A model generated the notes under the pieces. The model saw only the letters and a program-made list of their open reading frames with translations, had not been told where the DNA came from and did not search any database. From an uncultured Lachnospiraceae bacterium (GTDB lineage Bacteria > Bacillota > Clostridia > Lachnospirales > Lachnospiraceae): DNA of 5,393 nucleotides. The first letter of the stretch is position 1. The number at the start of each line of letters is the position of its first letter. The position numbers and the translations under genes were made by a program. Of this stretch, positions 1 to 4,079 are shown piece after piece. Location: positions 1-5,393 of the forward strand of contig CADBUD010000379.1 of assembly GCA_902797785.1 (NCBI GenBank), read 5' to 3'.

Positions 1-26
1 TAACTGATAATCCGCAATTATCAATT

Positions 27-35
27 ATTATATCA
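27..35 (-). promoter_or_regulatory. Possible extended -10 promoter pointing out of the window
   Basis: On the minus strand this reads TGATATAAT, a full TATAAT -10 box with the extended TGn motif. It is preceded by an AT-rich stretch without a clear -35 box. It would drive a gene beyond position 1. The 11-mer TATGATATAAT is also found at the promoter of repeat copy A (1428-1438). In AT-rich DNA such a match can occur by chance, so confidence is low. The remainder of bases 1-130 is AT-rich and shows no gene. Confidence 0.35.
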
Positions 36-132
36 TAATCCCCAAAAACAGTTTTACTATTTTTTCCTTTATTTTTCTTGTTGTTTTTGTGAAATATGTA
101 AAAATCACAGAATTCAGCCTACTTTTAGCAAT

Positions 133-161
133 AAAAAAAGAGAGCCGAAGCTCTCCTTTTT
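133..161 (-). terminator. Rho-independent terminator of the secreted-protein gene
   Basis: The minus-strand RNA forms a perfect 6-bp stem GAGAGC/GCTCTC (140-155) closed by a UUCG tetraloop and followed by seven U. It lies about 40 bases after the stop codon of the secreted-protein gene. Five U also follow on the other strand, so it could act in both directions. Confidence 0.9.
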
Positions 162-200
162 GAATTTCCACATATAACAATGGTGATATTATTTTTCAAG

Positions 201-1250
201 CTAACGCCCGTAATTACAATAATCATCAAAAGAATCAAATACCTTATTGGTGCATGTTAATGTTTCTCCATTAGCAAGCTCTACTGTAACCGTAAATGAA
301 CCATCGCCTTTTCTAGGATCCGCTTTAATTATAAAATCATGTCTGTTGATTTCCTTAACTTTATAATTAGGTTTATCTGTTTTAACGCTTACGATAGGAG
401 CAGTCGTTCCTCCAATATAGTAATGCACATTCCATGCTTCTTCATAAACATAAATTTCTATGTTATTGATTTTCTCTCCAACTCTATTTGCCAGATACCC
501 GCCCTTCTTCCAAGTGGTCGGCTCTTTCACGACGATCTTCTTTTTGATGCTGTAGACCGTTTTATGTGTATCGTTATTCTTAACAACGACTTTCAGGTAC
601 GTGGTGCCAGGTTTCAATGCCTTGATGGTAGCATAACCGGTAATTGGATCCGCATCGCTCAATTCCACGATTCCACTCTTTGTAAATTTACATGAATAAG
701 GTCCCACATAGAACTTCTTACTTGTTCCATCTGTCATGGTCAGAGTCTTGCTTGTAGGCGGCTTGCTCACATTGAATGTCACCTTGTGGATCTGGATCCC
801 TTTCTTTCCTTTATATTTAACATATAAGCCGATCTGCACTTTCCCCGGTTTCTTGAAATAGAGATCGTAACATTTGCCTACGACTCTTAAATTTCCATTC
901 GTTCCGGTATAAAGCGGCTTAGGGATGAATTTCGCTCTCTTTTTTCCTTTAAGTATCCTGTAACTGATCTTTTCGATACCAGCTTGTGTCTTACATTTTG
1001 CATCCAGGTTAAGGCCGCTCCTTGCAAGGTTCACTAGATCAATTTCCTGGCCAATATATTGACCATAAGTCCCATGATGCGTTTTGGTATAATTATACGA
1101 AGAACGCCATTTGATCTTTCCGCTGATCTTACCAAGTCCGATCTCATACGCTTCTGCCGTCCCGCCAACATACACGAACGTCAGCACCATTACGAGCAGC
1201 ATCATCGCTGCCATTGCCATTTTCTTGATCGTCGTCATTTTACTCTTCAT
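201..1250 (-). CDS. Secreted protein with Ig-like (Big_2-type) repeats
   Basis: This encodes a 349-aa exported protein of unknown role. The ATG at 1250 is chosen because an AAAGGAGT site lies 8 bases upstream and the protein then starts with a classic signal peptide: basic n-region (KSKMTTIKK), hydrophobic core at residues 11-30, and an Ala-Glu-Ala cleavage site after residue 34. An ORF reading further upstream exists, but it runs into repeat copy A and lacks a ribosome binding site. The mature part seems to hold three beta-rich units, about residues 41-163, 168-243 and 247-336. The middle one, with SGIVELSDADPITGYATIK followed by ALKPGTTYLKVVV and ending in KKKIVVKEP, has the pattern of bacterial Ig-like Big_2 domains. 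There is no LPxTG anchor, so the protein is probably released or held by other means. Transcription likely starts in repeat copy A about 170 bases upstream. The Ig-like call is by eye; the signal peptide is secure. Confidence 0.88.
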   Translation of the reverse strand: MKSKMTTIKKMAMAAMMLLVMVLTFVYVGGTAEAYEIGLGKISGKIKWRSSYNYTKTHHGTYGQYIGQEIDLVNLARSGLNLDAKCKTQAGIEKISYRILKGKKRAKFIPKPLYTGTNGNLRVVGKCYDLYFKKPGKVQIGLYVKYKGKKGIQIHKVTFNVSKPPTSKTLTMTDGTSKKFYVGPYSCKFTKSGIVELSDADPITGYATIKALKPGTTYLKVVVKNNDTHKTVYSIKKKIVVKEPTTWKKGGYLANRVGEKINNIEIYVYEEAWNVHYYIGGTTAPIVSVKTDKPNYKVKEINRHDFIIKADPRKGDGSFTVTVELANGETLTCTNKVFDSFDDYCNYGR

Positions 1251-1257
1251 ATTGCCC

Positions 1258-1283
1258 ACTCCTTTCCGCCCATTCTTTGGGCG
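1258..1283 (-). promoter_or_regulatory. RBS preceded by a small hairpin
   Basis: The strong ribosome binding site AAGGAGT (1258-1264) is directly preceded by a 5-bp GC-only hairpin, CGCCC/GGGCG with a 7-base loop (1267-1283). The hairpin has no U run, so it is not a terminator. It may keep the ribosome site open or hold a regulator; this is an inference. It lies outside the part shared by the two long repeats. Confidence 0.5.
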
Positions 1284-1427
1284 ATGTTCTAAAATTTTTT
1301 GTTCTGATCCTCCAAAAGACTCCCTCCTGTGAAGAACCTTCCTAAATTGAGTTTTTTCTTTTTCGACGCCTGCGCTCTTGGGGACGGGCATCGGTGGAAG
1401 GGTCTCTCTTTCCCTTTCCTTGATTAC

Positions 1428-1436
1428 ATTATATCA
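1428..1436 (-). promoter_or_regulatory. Extended -10 promoter in repeat copy A
   Basis: On the minus strand the sequence is TGATATAAT. The -35 position (about 1451-1456, TAGGAA) is poor, as is usual when a TGn extension is present. Copy B has the same layout with TGCTATAAT, so the promoter is conserved while the base between TG and TATAAT varies. Transcription would start near 1421 and lead into the secreted-protein gene. Confidence 0.7.
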
Positions 1437-1459
1437 TACCGAACACCTGATTCCTAGCG

Positions 1460-1475
1460 TTTTTTTATAAAGAAC
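1460..1475. promoter_or_regulatory. Inner palindrome of repeat copy A, possible operator
   Basis: On the minus strand this is GTTCTTTATAAAAAAA, a near-palindrome around TTTATAAA. It lies just upstream of the copy A promoter. It matches, in inverted form, the palindrome at 1632-1647, giving a 16-bp perfect inverted repeat between the two sites with centres 172 bp apart. A protein operator or DNA-looping pair is the simplest reading; an AT-rich UP element is another. Confidence 0.5.
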
Positions 1476-1503
1476 AATTTTGGGGCTGGCGGTCCTTTTA
1501 TGC

Positions 1504-1597
1504 CCGGGCAGGATTCTGCGTCCCGCCCGGATCAGGAGTACAGAACATGAGGGATCGTCCTTTGAAAGGGAGCGCGGCCGCTTCCCTCTTTCGGGAC
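1504..1597 (-). ncRNA. Conserved two-hairpin structure in copy A (candidate RNA)
   Basis: The minus strand folds into two hairpins. The first (1557-1597) pairs GTCC/GGAC at its base and GGGA/TCCC plus a GC extension inside. The second pairs CCGGGCGGGA with TCCTGCCCGG (1504-1530), where a G-U pair suits the minus-strand RNA better than the plus strand, and has a 7-base loop. The same second stem in copy B has an unrelated 11-base loop. Stem kept and loop free is the mark of selected structure. No U tract follows, so these are not terminators. I see no promoter clearly upstream, so the transcript would come from upstream genes; a DNA-level role is also possible. I do not recognise an RNA family. 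Confidence 0.4.
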
Positions 1598-1631
1598 GCC
1601 AATAATATGGAAGAATTTGGGGAGTTTGGGT

Positions 1632-1647
1632 GTTCTTTATAAAAAAC
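1632..1647. promoter_or_regulatory. Border palindrome of repeat copy A
   Basis: GTTCTTTATAAAAAAC on the plus strand is a 16-bp near-palindrome. Homology with copy B ends within a few bases after it, so it marks the element boundary. The same 16 bases are found at 3944-3959 in copy B. It may be an operator or an end recognised in mobility. Confidence 0.5.
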
Positions 1648-1664
1648 AATTTTGGGACAATGGG

Positions 1665-1690
1665 AAAAGAGAGGGCTTTAGCTCTCTCTT
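1665..1690 (-). terminator. Probable terminator after the 169-aa gene
   Basis: The minus-strand RNA forms AAGAGAGAGC/GCCCTCTCTT with one A-C mismatch and a UAAA loop, ending in four U followed by CCC. It lies about 30 bases after the stop of the 169-aa gene and about 20 bases before repeat copy A begins, so it separates the small-gene operon from the next transcript. Confidence 0.65.
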
Positions 1691-1722
1691 CGCTGCAAAA
1701 GATACATCATTGTTTTATCATC

Positions 1723-2232
1723 TCATCTGCCTCCGGCATTCTGGCTAGACGAATCACATCCAAGAAAATAACCTTCGATCATGAGTTCTAATGATTTTTG
1801 TGTATAAACTCTATATTTTAGATTATAAAACAGCAGATTTACGAAATATTCATTGTTAGTGTTTAACGCTATATTTTTTTCTTTTTGCATATTTGAAATC
1901 AGGATAGCAGTACAGACTTTTTCGTTAATATAAATAGCCTCCTCACTCTTTTCAACATTGAGAATCACTATTGGCTTATGTCTGGCTATCCAATATATAA
2001 GATACGCATATGTTTTTGCAATATTCGAAGACTTTATCCCCTCAAACTCTTCAAACCGATCAAGGTCTTCAATGTAATCAATGATAGCTTTACCTAAAAT
2101 ATATGCATTAACCTCCACGTCGTTTTCAAGCCCTAACGCTCTGATAATTATTTGCATTTCTTTTAGAATTCCTATAAACTGTCTGCGGGCATTTGTCTTT
2201 TTTTCTTGAGTCCATCCAGAATATGTATCCAT
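1723..2232 (-). CDS. Hypothetical protein, 169 aa, last gene of a small operon
   Basis: I do not recognise the family with confidence. ATG at 2232 is preferred over the GTG at 2235 because GAGG lies about 8 bases upstream, inside the end of the previous gene. The protein is soluble with no signal peptide or membrane segment. It looks largely helical up to about residue 90, with a striking segment GKAIIDYIEDLDRFEEFEGI (residues 48-67) followed by SSNIAKTYAYLIYWIARHKP (68-87). The C-terminal half is mixed, with IAL-NTNNEYFVNLLFYNLKY near 121-140. The ATG follows the stop of the 63-aa gene by only four bases, so the two are almost surely translated together and may work as a pair. The gene is AT-rich compared with the secreted protein and the 4442-5380 gene, suggesting a different origin. 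A defence, toxin-antitoxin or immunity role would fit the setting, but nothing in the sequence proves it. Confidence 0.8.
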   Translation of the reverse strand: MDTYSGWTQEKKTNARRQFIGILKEMQIIIRALGLENDVEVNAYILGKAIIDYIEDLDRFEEFEGIKSSNIAKTYAYLIYWIARHKPIVILNVEKSEEAIYINEKVCTAILISNMQKEKNIALNTNNEYFVNLLFYNLKYRVYTQKSLELMIEGYFLGCDSSSQNAGGR

Positions 2233-2236
2233 CACT

Positions 2237-2428
2237 TTACCTCAATTTTCGAATTACTTCAAAGGCATCTGAATTTACGAATTCCTGTATTTCTTTTACG
2301 TCGCGGTCAAGCTTACCGCTTTCTACATAATTCTCTCCCAGATTTTTTGCCCTGTCAAATTTATATTTATCACTTTCAAGCATTTTCTCAAAGATAATGC
2401 CTTCTTTCTCTTCATTAAGCAATGCCAT
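2237..2428 (-). CDS. Small hypothetical protein, 63 aa, paired with the 169-aa gene
   Basis: This is a 63-aa soluble, charged, mostly helical protein starting MALLNEEKEG. The start is well supported by AGAGGAGAAGG just upstream of ATG at 2428. It has no membrane segment, cysteine or recognisable motif; the C-terminal half (KLDRDVKEIQEFVNSDAFEVIRKLR region) could form an amphipathic helix. Its stop codon is four bases before the ATG of the 169-aa gene, and the ribosome site of that gene lies in its last codons, so the two are translationally coupled. Size and coupling resemble the small partner of a two-gene toxin-antitoxin or regulator pair, but there is no clear DNA-binding motif. Confidence 0.75.
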   Translation of the reverse strand: MALLNEEKEGIIFEKMLESDKYKFDRAKNLGENYVESGKLDRDVKEIQEFVNSDAFEVIRKLR

Positions 2429-2513
2429 GATCCTTCTCCTCTAATAAATGCAGTTTGGGGGCTGTATTTGTTTTCCGACTTGCAGACACATCGCTATGTC
2501 TAGTTTGATGTAT

Positions 2514-2807
2514 TCATGTAATTATATTCTTGGAGTCCCCTATATATCTTCTCAGTTTTATTTTTTTATTGAGTCTAATTCCTTTGTTGCGCTGTTTAAG
2601 CCACTCATTAGACTTTATATAGGATTTGCTTTTTATATAATCATCTGGATCATAAGTTCCATACTCTAATCTATATTTTTTTCCCTCAACGATCATATCT
2701 TCAATTCGATGTTCTTTACGAAAAATCATTCTTAATATCAATTGTGATACAGAAAGACCGATCACTAATAGAGATATTGCAATGACATATGCTCCATATT
2801 CATTCAT
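2514..2807 (-). CDS. Small membrane-anchored hypothetical protein, 97 aa
   Basis: The ATG at 2807 is favoured because GGGAGAAG lies 7 bases upstream; a longer reading from a TTG at 2849 would enter the C1 repeat and has poor start signals. One hydrophobic helix spans residues 6-29 (AYVIAISLLVIGLSVSQLIL core), followed by RMIFRKEHR, so the positive-inside rule puts the basic C-terminal tail in the cytoplasm. The tail contains a repeated-looking YIKSKSYIKSNEW and is rich in Lys and Arg near its end. No enzyme motif is visible. The gene lies directly after the C1 promoter repeat and 85 bases before the 63-aa gene with no terminator between, so it probably heads a three-gene operon. A single-helix membrane protein here could be an immunity-like or signalling protein, but its function is unknown. 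Confidence 0.75.
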   Translation of the reverse strand: MNEYGAYVIAISLLVIGLSVSQLILRMIFRKEHRIEDMIVEGKKYRLEYGTYDPDDYIKSKSYIKSNEWLKQRNKGIRLNKKIKLRRYIGDSKNIIT

Positions 2808-2850
2808 AATCTTCTCCCATGCGTTAAATTCATACAGAAGCAAAAACAAG

Positions 2851-2960
2851 CTCCACCCACAATATATAGTATTCCAGCAACAAACAAAAGTATCCCATTA
2901 AAAAAATCTTACCACACTGCAGGCGGGTTTTCAATCCCCGATTTTCCGTTTTTGCAAAAA
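2851..2960 (-). repeat. Short promoter repeat, copy C1
   Basis: This 110-bp stretch matches 3445-3558 in the same orientation, about 80% identical by eye with single-base indels. It contains a complete promoter (2906-2934) and about 50 bases of leader. It ends next to the IS200-like remnant. Both copies sit directly upstream of unrelated small genes, so what was copied is the promoter and leader, not a gene. The single-base indels rule out a conserved reading frame through the leader. Confidence 0.85.
2906..2934 (-). promoter_or_regulatory. Promoter of the 97-aa/63-aa/169-aa operon
   Basis: On the minus strand it reads TTGAAA, a 17-base spacer, then TAAGAT, with TGG just before the -10 box (extended -10). 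This is a close match to a housekeeping sigma promoter. Transcription would begin near 2899, giving a leader of about 90 bases before the ATG at 2807. The same boxes and spacing occur in copy C2. Confidence 0.8.
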
Positions 2961-3152
2961 TACGACATCCCGGATGGTGCGGAAGACGTATGCAGATGAG
3001 CTGAAACAAGACCTGTGGGGGGCGGTTCGTTCTGGACGAGCGGATATTATGTCAGCACGGCAGGCAGCGCACCATTGGAAACCGTGAAGAAGTACATCGA
3101 GGACCAGGGGAAGCCGAAGCGGAAGTATGTAAAACGAAAAAAGCCGGTGTGA
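2956..3152 (+). pseudogene. tnpA: IS200/IS605-type transposase TnpA, C-terminal remnant with frameshift
   Basis: Plus-strand translation gives KNTTSRMVRKTYADELKQ and then DLWG, up to about 3021; in another frame it continues SFWTSGYYVSTAGSAPLETV, KKYIEDQ, and ends at TGA 3150-3152. This is the typical C-terminal part of a Y1 (HUH) transposase of the IS200/IS605 family, including the W-G-G-x-F/L-W-S-x-G-Y-F/Y-V block and the helix with K-Y-I-E-x-Q that normally carries the catalytic tyrosine. Intact proteins are about 130-155 aa; only the last 65 or so residues are left and a one- or two-base change in a run of G near 3016-3021 breaks the frame. The HUH motif part is missing. It cannot be active. 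It is the only gene on the plus strand and abuts repeat C1. Confidence 0.85.
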
Positions 3153-3199
3153 CCACTGGCTAAGGCAATTCATCCCCGACTCAATTTCTTGAGAAGGGG
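3153..3199 (+). mobile_element. Right-end fragment of the IS200/IS605-like element
   Basis: After the transposase stop comes AAGGCAATTCATCCCCGACT, the kind of sequence found before the right-end hairpin of IS200/IS605 elements. It runs into an imperfect hairpin, CCCC-GA-CTCAA / TTGAG-AA-GGGG with a TTTC loop (3174-3199), which fits the end structure that such transposases recognise as single-stranded DNA. The precise right end cannot be fixed by eye. The hairpin lies within the 3' end of the opposite 71-aa ORF. Confidence 0.55.
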
Positions 3200-3385
3200 T
3201 ATTCTTGCGGAATATTCAATAAGTTCTTTTAGTTTAACGTATTCATCATATACATCTTCTAACTTGTGATCTGAATTTTCTGGCAAAATCACTCCATTAC
3301 AATATTCTTCATAACTAACCTCTTGTTCTAGTGTTTTATCATCATTAAAAAAATCCTTTACACTTTTCCATTCCAAATCTTTCAT
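3170..3385 (-). CDS. Small acidic hypothetical protein, 71 aa, probably cut short by the IS fragment
   Basis: The gene starts at ATG 3385 with AAGGAG 8-9 bases upstream and a promoter in repeat C2 about 110 bases away. The product is soluble, acidic and unrecognised: MKDLEWKSVKDFFNDD, then a Glu/Asp-rich middle and a helical segment near LEDVYDEYVKLKELIEY. Its last nine residues, PLLKKLSRG, are encoded by the hairpin assigned to the right end of the IS200-like remnant, and their basic character differs from the acidic body. The simplest reading is that the element inserted in, or a deletion joined it to, this gene, so that the true C-terminus is lost and the present stop codon is supplied by IS DNA. 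Whether the shortened protein is made or works is open. It could be a broken immunity or defence gene, but there is no direct evidence. Confidence 0.6.
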   Translation of the reverse strand: MKDLEWKSVKDFFNDDKTLEQEVSYEEYCNGVILPENSDHKLEDVYDEYVKLKELIEYSARIPLLKKLSRG

Positions 3386-3444
3386 AAATCATTCTCCTTT
3401 TTTACAAAAGCGATACAAATCCCCAATATCCAGAAACTAAAGCG

Positions 3445-3558
3445 CTTCATCCACAATATATAGTTATTCTAACAAAAAACAAAAAGTATCCCATTAAAAG
3501 GAATCTTACCATACTGCAGGCTGGTTTTCAATCCCCAATTTCCCATTTTGCAAAAAAA
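3445..3558 (-). repeat. Short promoter repeat, copy C2
   Basis: This is the second copy of the C1 repeat (2851-2960), direct orientation, starting points 594 bp apart. It holds the same TTGAAA-17-TAAGAT promoter and an AT-rich leader. Its upstream end overlaps the U run of the terminator that follows repeat copy B. Together C2 and C1 bracket the 71-aa gene and the IS remnant. Confidence 0.85.
3503..3531 (-). promoter_or_regulatory. Promoter of the 71-aa gene in repeat C2
   Basis: The minus strand reads TTGAAA, 17 bases, TAAGAT, with TGG before the -10 box. The start point would be near 3496. Boxes and spacer length are identical to those in C1, while the spacer differs at two positions. Confidence 0.8.
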
Positions 3559-3586
3559 TAGCCGACAGGCTCATGCCCCATCAGCT
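3552..3586 (-). terminator. Rho-independent terminator right after repeat copy B
   Basis: The minus-strand RNA forms a 10-bp stem AGCUGAUGGG/CCUGUCGGCU that includes three G-U pairs, closes on a 7-base loop (GCAUGAG), and is followed by A and seven U (3552-3558). The G-U pairs only form on this strand, supporting the direction. It begins five bases after the end of copy B and would stop transcripts from the copy B promoter. Confidence 0.75.
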
Positions 3587-3709
3587 TAATGATCACCCTC
3601 CGAAAGCCCCCTCCCAAAAGAACCTTCCAAAATTGATTATTGTTCTTTTTCTGACGCCTGTGCCGCAGGGACGGGCATAGGCGAAAGAGGCTTTCTCTTC
3701 CCTTTTCTT
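3552..3709 (-). ncRNA. Candidate small RNA of about 155-160 nt from repeat copy B
   Basis: A conserved extended -10 promoter (3716-3724) and the terminator at 3552-3586 define a short transcript with no convincing ORF. The leader part shared with copy A contains conserved stems: AUGCC/GGCGU (around 3654-3677 on the map) and, in copy B, AAAAGAAC/GUUCUUUU (about 3618-3648), of which a shorter version, AAGAA/UUCUU, is kept in copy A. A 22-codon GTG ORF near the end has its start touching the GGAGG site and is not convincing. In copy A the same leader continues into the secreted-protein gene, so the region may instead be a 5' regulatory leader that has lost its gene in copy B. Confidence 0.4.
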
Positions 3710-3715
3710 ACTTAC

Positions 3716-3724
3716 ATTATAGCA
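3716..3724 (-). promoter_or_regulatory. Extended -10 promoter in repeat copy B
   Basis: The minus strand reads TGCTATAAT, with conserved surroundings (CTAGGAATC about 20 bases upstream, GGTGTTCGGTA before it). It matches the promoter at 1428-1436 in copy A in position and form. Start point near 3709. Confidence 0.7.
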
Positions 3725-3746
3725 TACCGAACACCCGATTCCTAGC

Positions 3747-3783
3747 GTTTTTTTACACCGGAGGCGCACAGAGTGTAAAGAAC
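3747..3783. promoter_or_regulatory. Inner palindrome of copy B, expanded into a hairpin
   Basis: In copy A this site is GTTCTTTA-TAAAAAAA. In copy B the two halves are split by 20 bases that begin and end with complementary CAC/GTG, so the stem becomes TTTACAC/GTGTAAA with a 14-base loop. The symmetry is thus kept and lengthened, not destroyed. No U tract follows on either strand, so it is not a terminator. Confidence 0.5.
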
Positions 3784-3810
3784 AATTTAGGGATTTCGAT
3801 CCTTTTATGC

Positions 3811-3909
3811 CCGGGCAGGAGTTTTTTCTTGTCCCGCCCGGATTAGGAGTACCAAAACATGAGGAATCGTCCTTTGGGAGGGAGCGCGATACCTTCCCTC
3901 TTTCAGGAC
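3811..3909 (-). ncRNA. Conserved two-hairpin structure in copy B (candidate RNA)
   Basis: Counterpart of 1504-1597. The base of the first hairpin gains a pair (GTCCT/AGGAC; copy A has GTCCC/AAGGAC with a mismatch), and its inner stem is GAGGGA/TCCCTC. The second stem CCGGGCGGGA/TCCTGCCCGG (3811-3841) is identical to copy A although its loop is different in sequence and four bases longer. Outer TCCT/AGGA flanks are also kept. Function unknown. Confidence 0.4.
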
Positions 3910-3943
3910 GCAAACAATATGGAAGAATTTGGGGGATTTGGGT

Positions 3944-3959
3944 GTTCTTTATAAAAAAC
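3944..3959. promoter_or_regulatory. Border palindrome of repeat copy B
   Basis: GTTCTTTATAAAAAAC on the plus strand is identical to 1632-1647 and again sits at the point where homology between the two copies ends. Confidence 0.5.
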
Positions 3960-4079
3960 AGTTCTCATTCGCTAAATTTAGAGGAGCCAGATTTCTCCGA
4001 TTCCTCCAAGCATGCATCCGCAAACACATGTCCCCATATAAAATGTCGAATACTCAAACAAATCCTCATTAACGGAATC

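Larger units (their letters stand above)
1306..1648 (-). repeat. Long repeat, copy A (promoter-bearing structured element)
   Basis: This stretch matches 3591-3960 in the same orientation over its whole length, roughly 80-90% identical by eye with several short indels. Read on the minus strand, it has in order: a palindrome at the upstream border (1632-1647), two GC-rich stem-loops (1557-1597 and 1504-1530), a second palindrome (1460-1475), an extended -10 promoter (1428-1436), and a leader with conserved short stems. Homology stops right after the outer palindrome at one end and at a GATC (1306-1309) at the other. No transposase is encoded. Minus-strand ORFs in the two copies start alike but go out of frame through 4-base and 20-base indels, so it is not a gene. 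It is more GC-rich than the small genes next to it. It could be a mobile promoter or RNA element or a dispersed intergenic repeat. Confidence 0.88.
3591..3960 (-). repeat. Long repeat, copy B
   Basis: This is the second copy of the element at 1306-1648, same orientation, about 2.3 kb away. Outer palindrome (3944-3959), both stem-loops (3869-3909 and 3811-3841), promoter and leader are all present. The main difference is a 20-base insertion exactly at the centre of the inner palindrome (3747-3783). An 11-base loop replaces the 7-base loop in the second hairpin. Upstream it follows the 115-aa gene by about 120 bases with no clear terminator between; downstream it is followed at once by a terminator and then repeat C2. 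Confidence 0.88.

Noticed and set aside
1251..1391. N-terminal extension of the secreted protein (start at MPVPKS)
   Set aside because: It lies largely in the leader of repeat copy A, has no ribosome site, is not kept as an ORF in copy B, and would put 47 residues before a clear signal peptide.
1460..1647. Classical MITE or retron RNA bounded by the inverted palindromes
   Set aside because: The part shared by both copies continues about 150-170 bp beyond the inner palindrome, there are no visible target duplications, the inner palindrome is split in copy B, and no reverse transcriptase is present.
1434..1649. 71-aa minus-strand ORF in repeat copy A and its 106-aa relative at 3593-3913
   Set aside because: They begin with a similar RPERGK...SRSL.KDD peptide, but a 4-base loop indel and a 20-base insertion shift the frame. 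Conservation follows stems and promoter, not codons.
2931..3173. 80-aa minus-strand ORF
   Set aside because: It is the opposite strand of the transposase remnant and the C1 repeat. The plus-strand reading gives a clear IS200-type C-terminus.
3386..3456. 22-aa hydrophobic ORF (MKRFSFWILGICIAF...) overlapping the start of the 71-aa gene
   Set aside because: No ribosome site and no counterpart in the C1 leader, where the equivalent region is not kept in frame. Possible by chance in AT-rich DNA.
3961..4079. Possible 34-aa ORF (MRICLSIRHF...) and weak hairpin after the 115-aa gene
   Set aside because: The ORF lacks a clear ribosome site and the hairpin GAGGA/TCCTC has a long loop and no U tract, so neither is supported.
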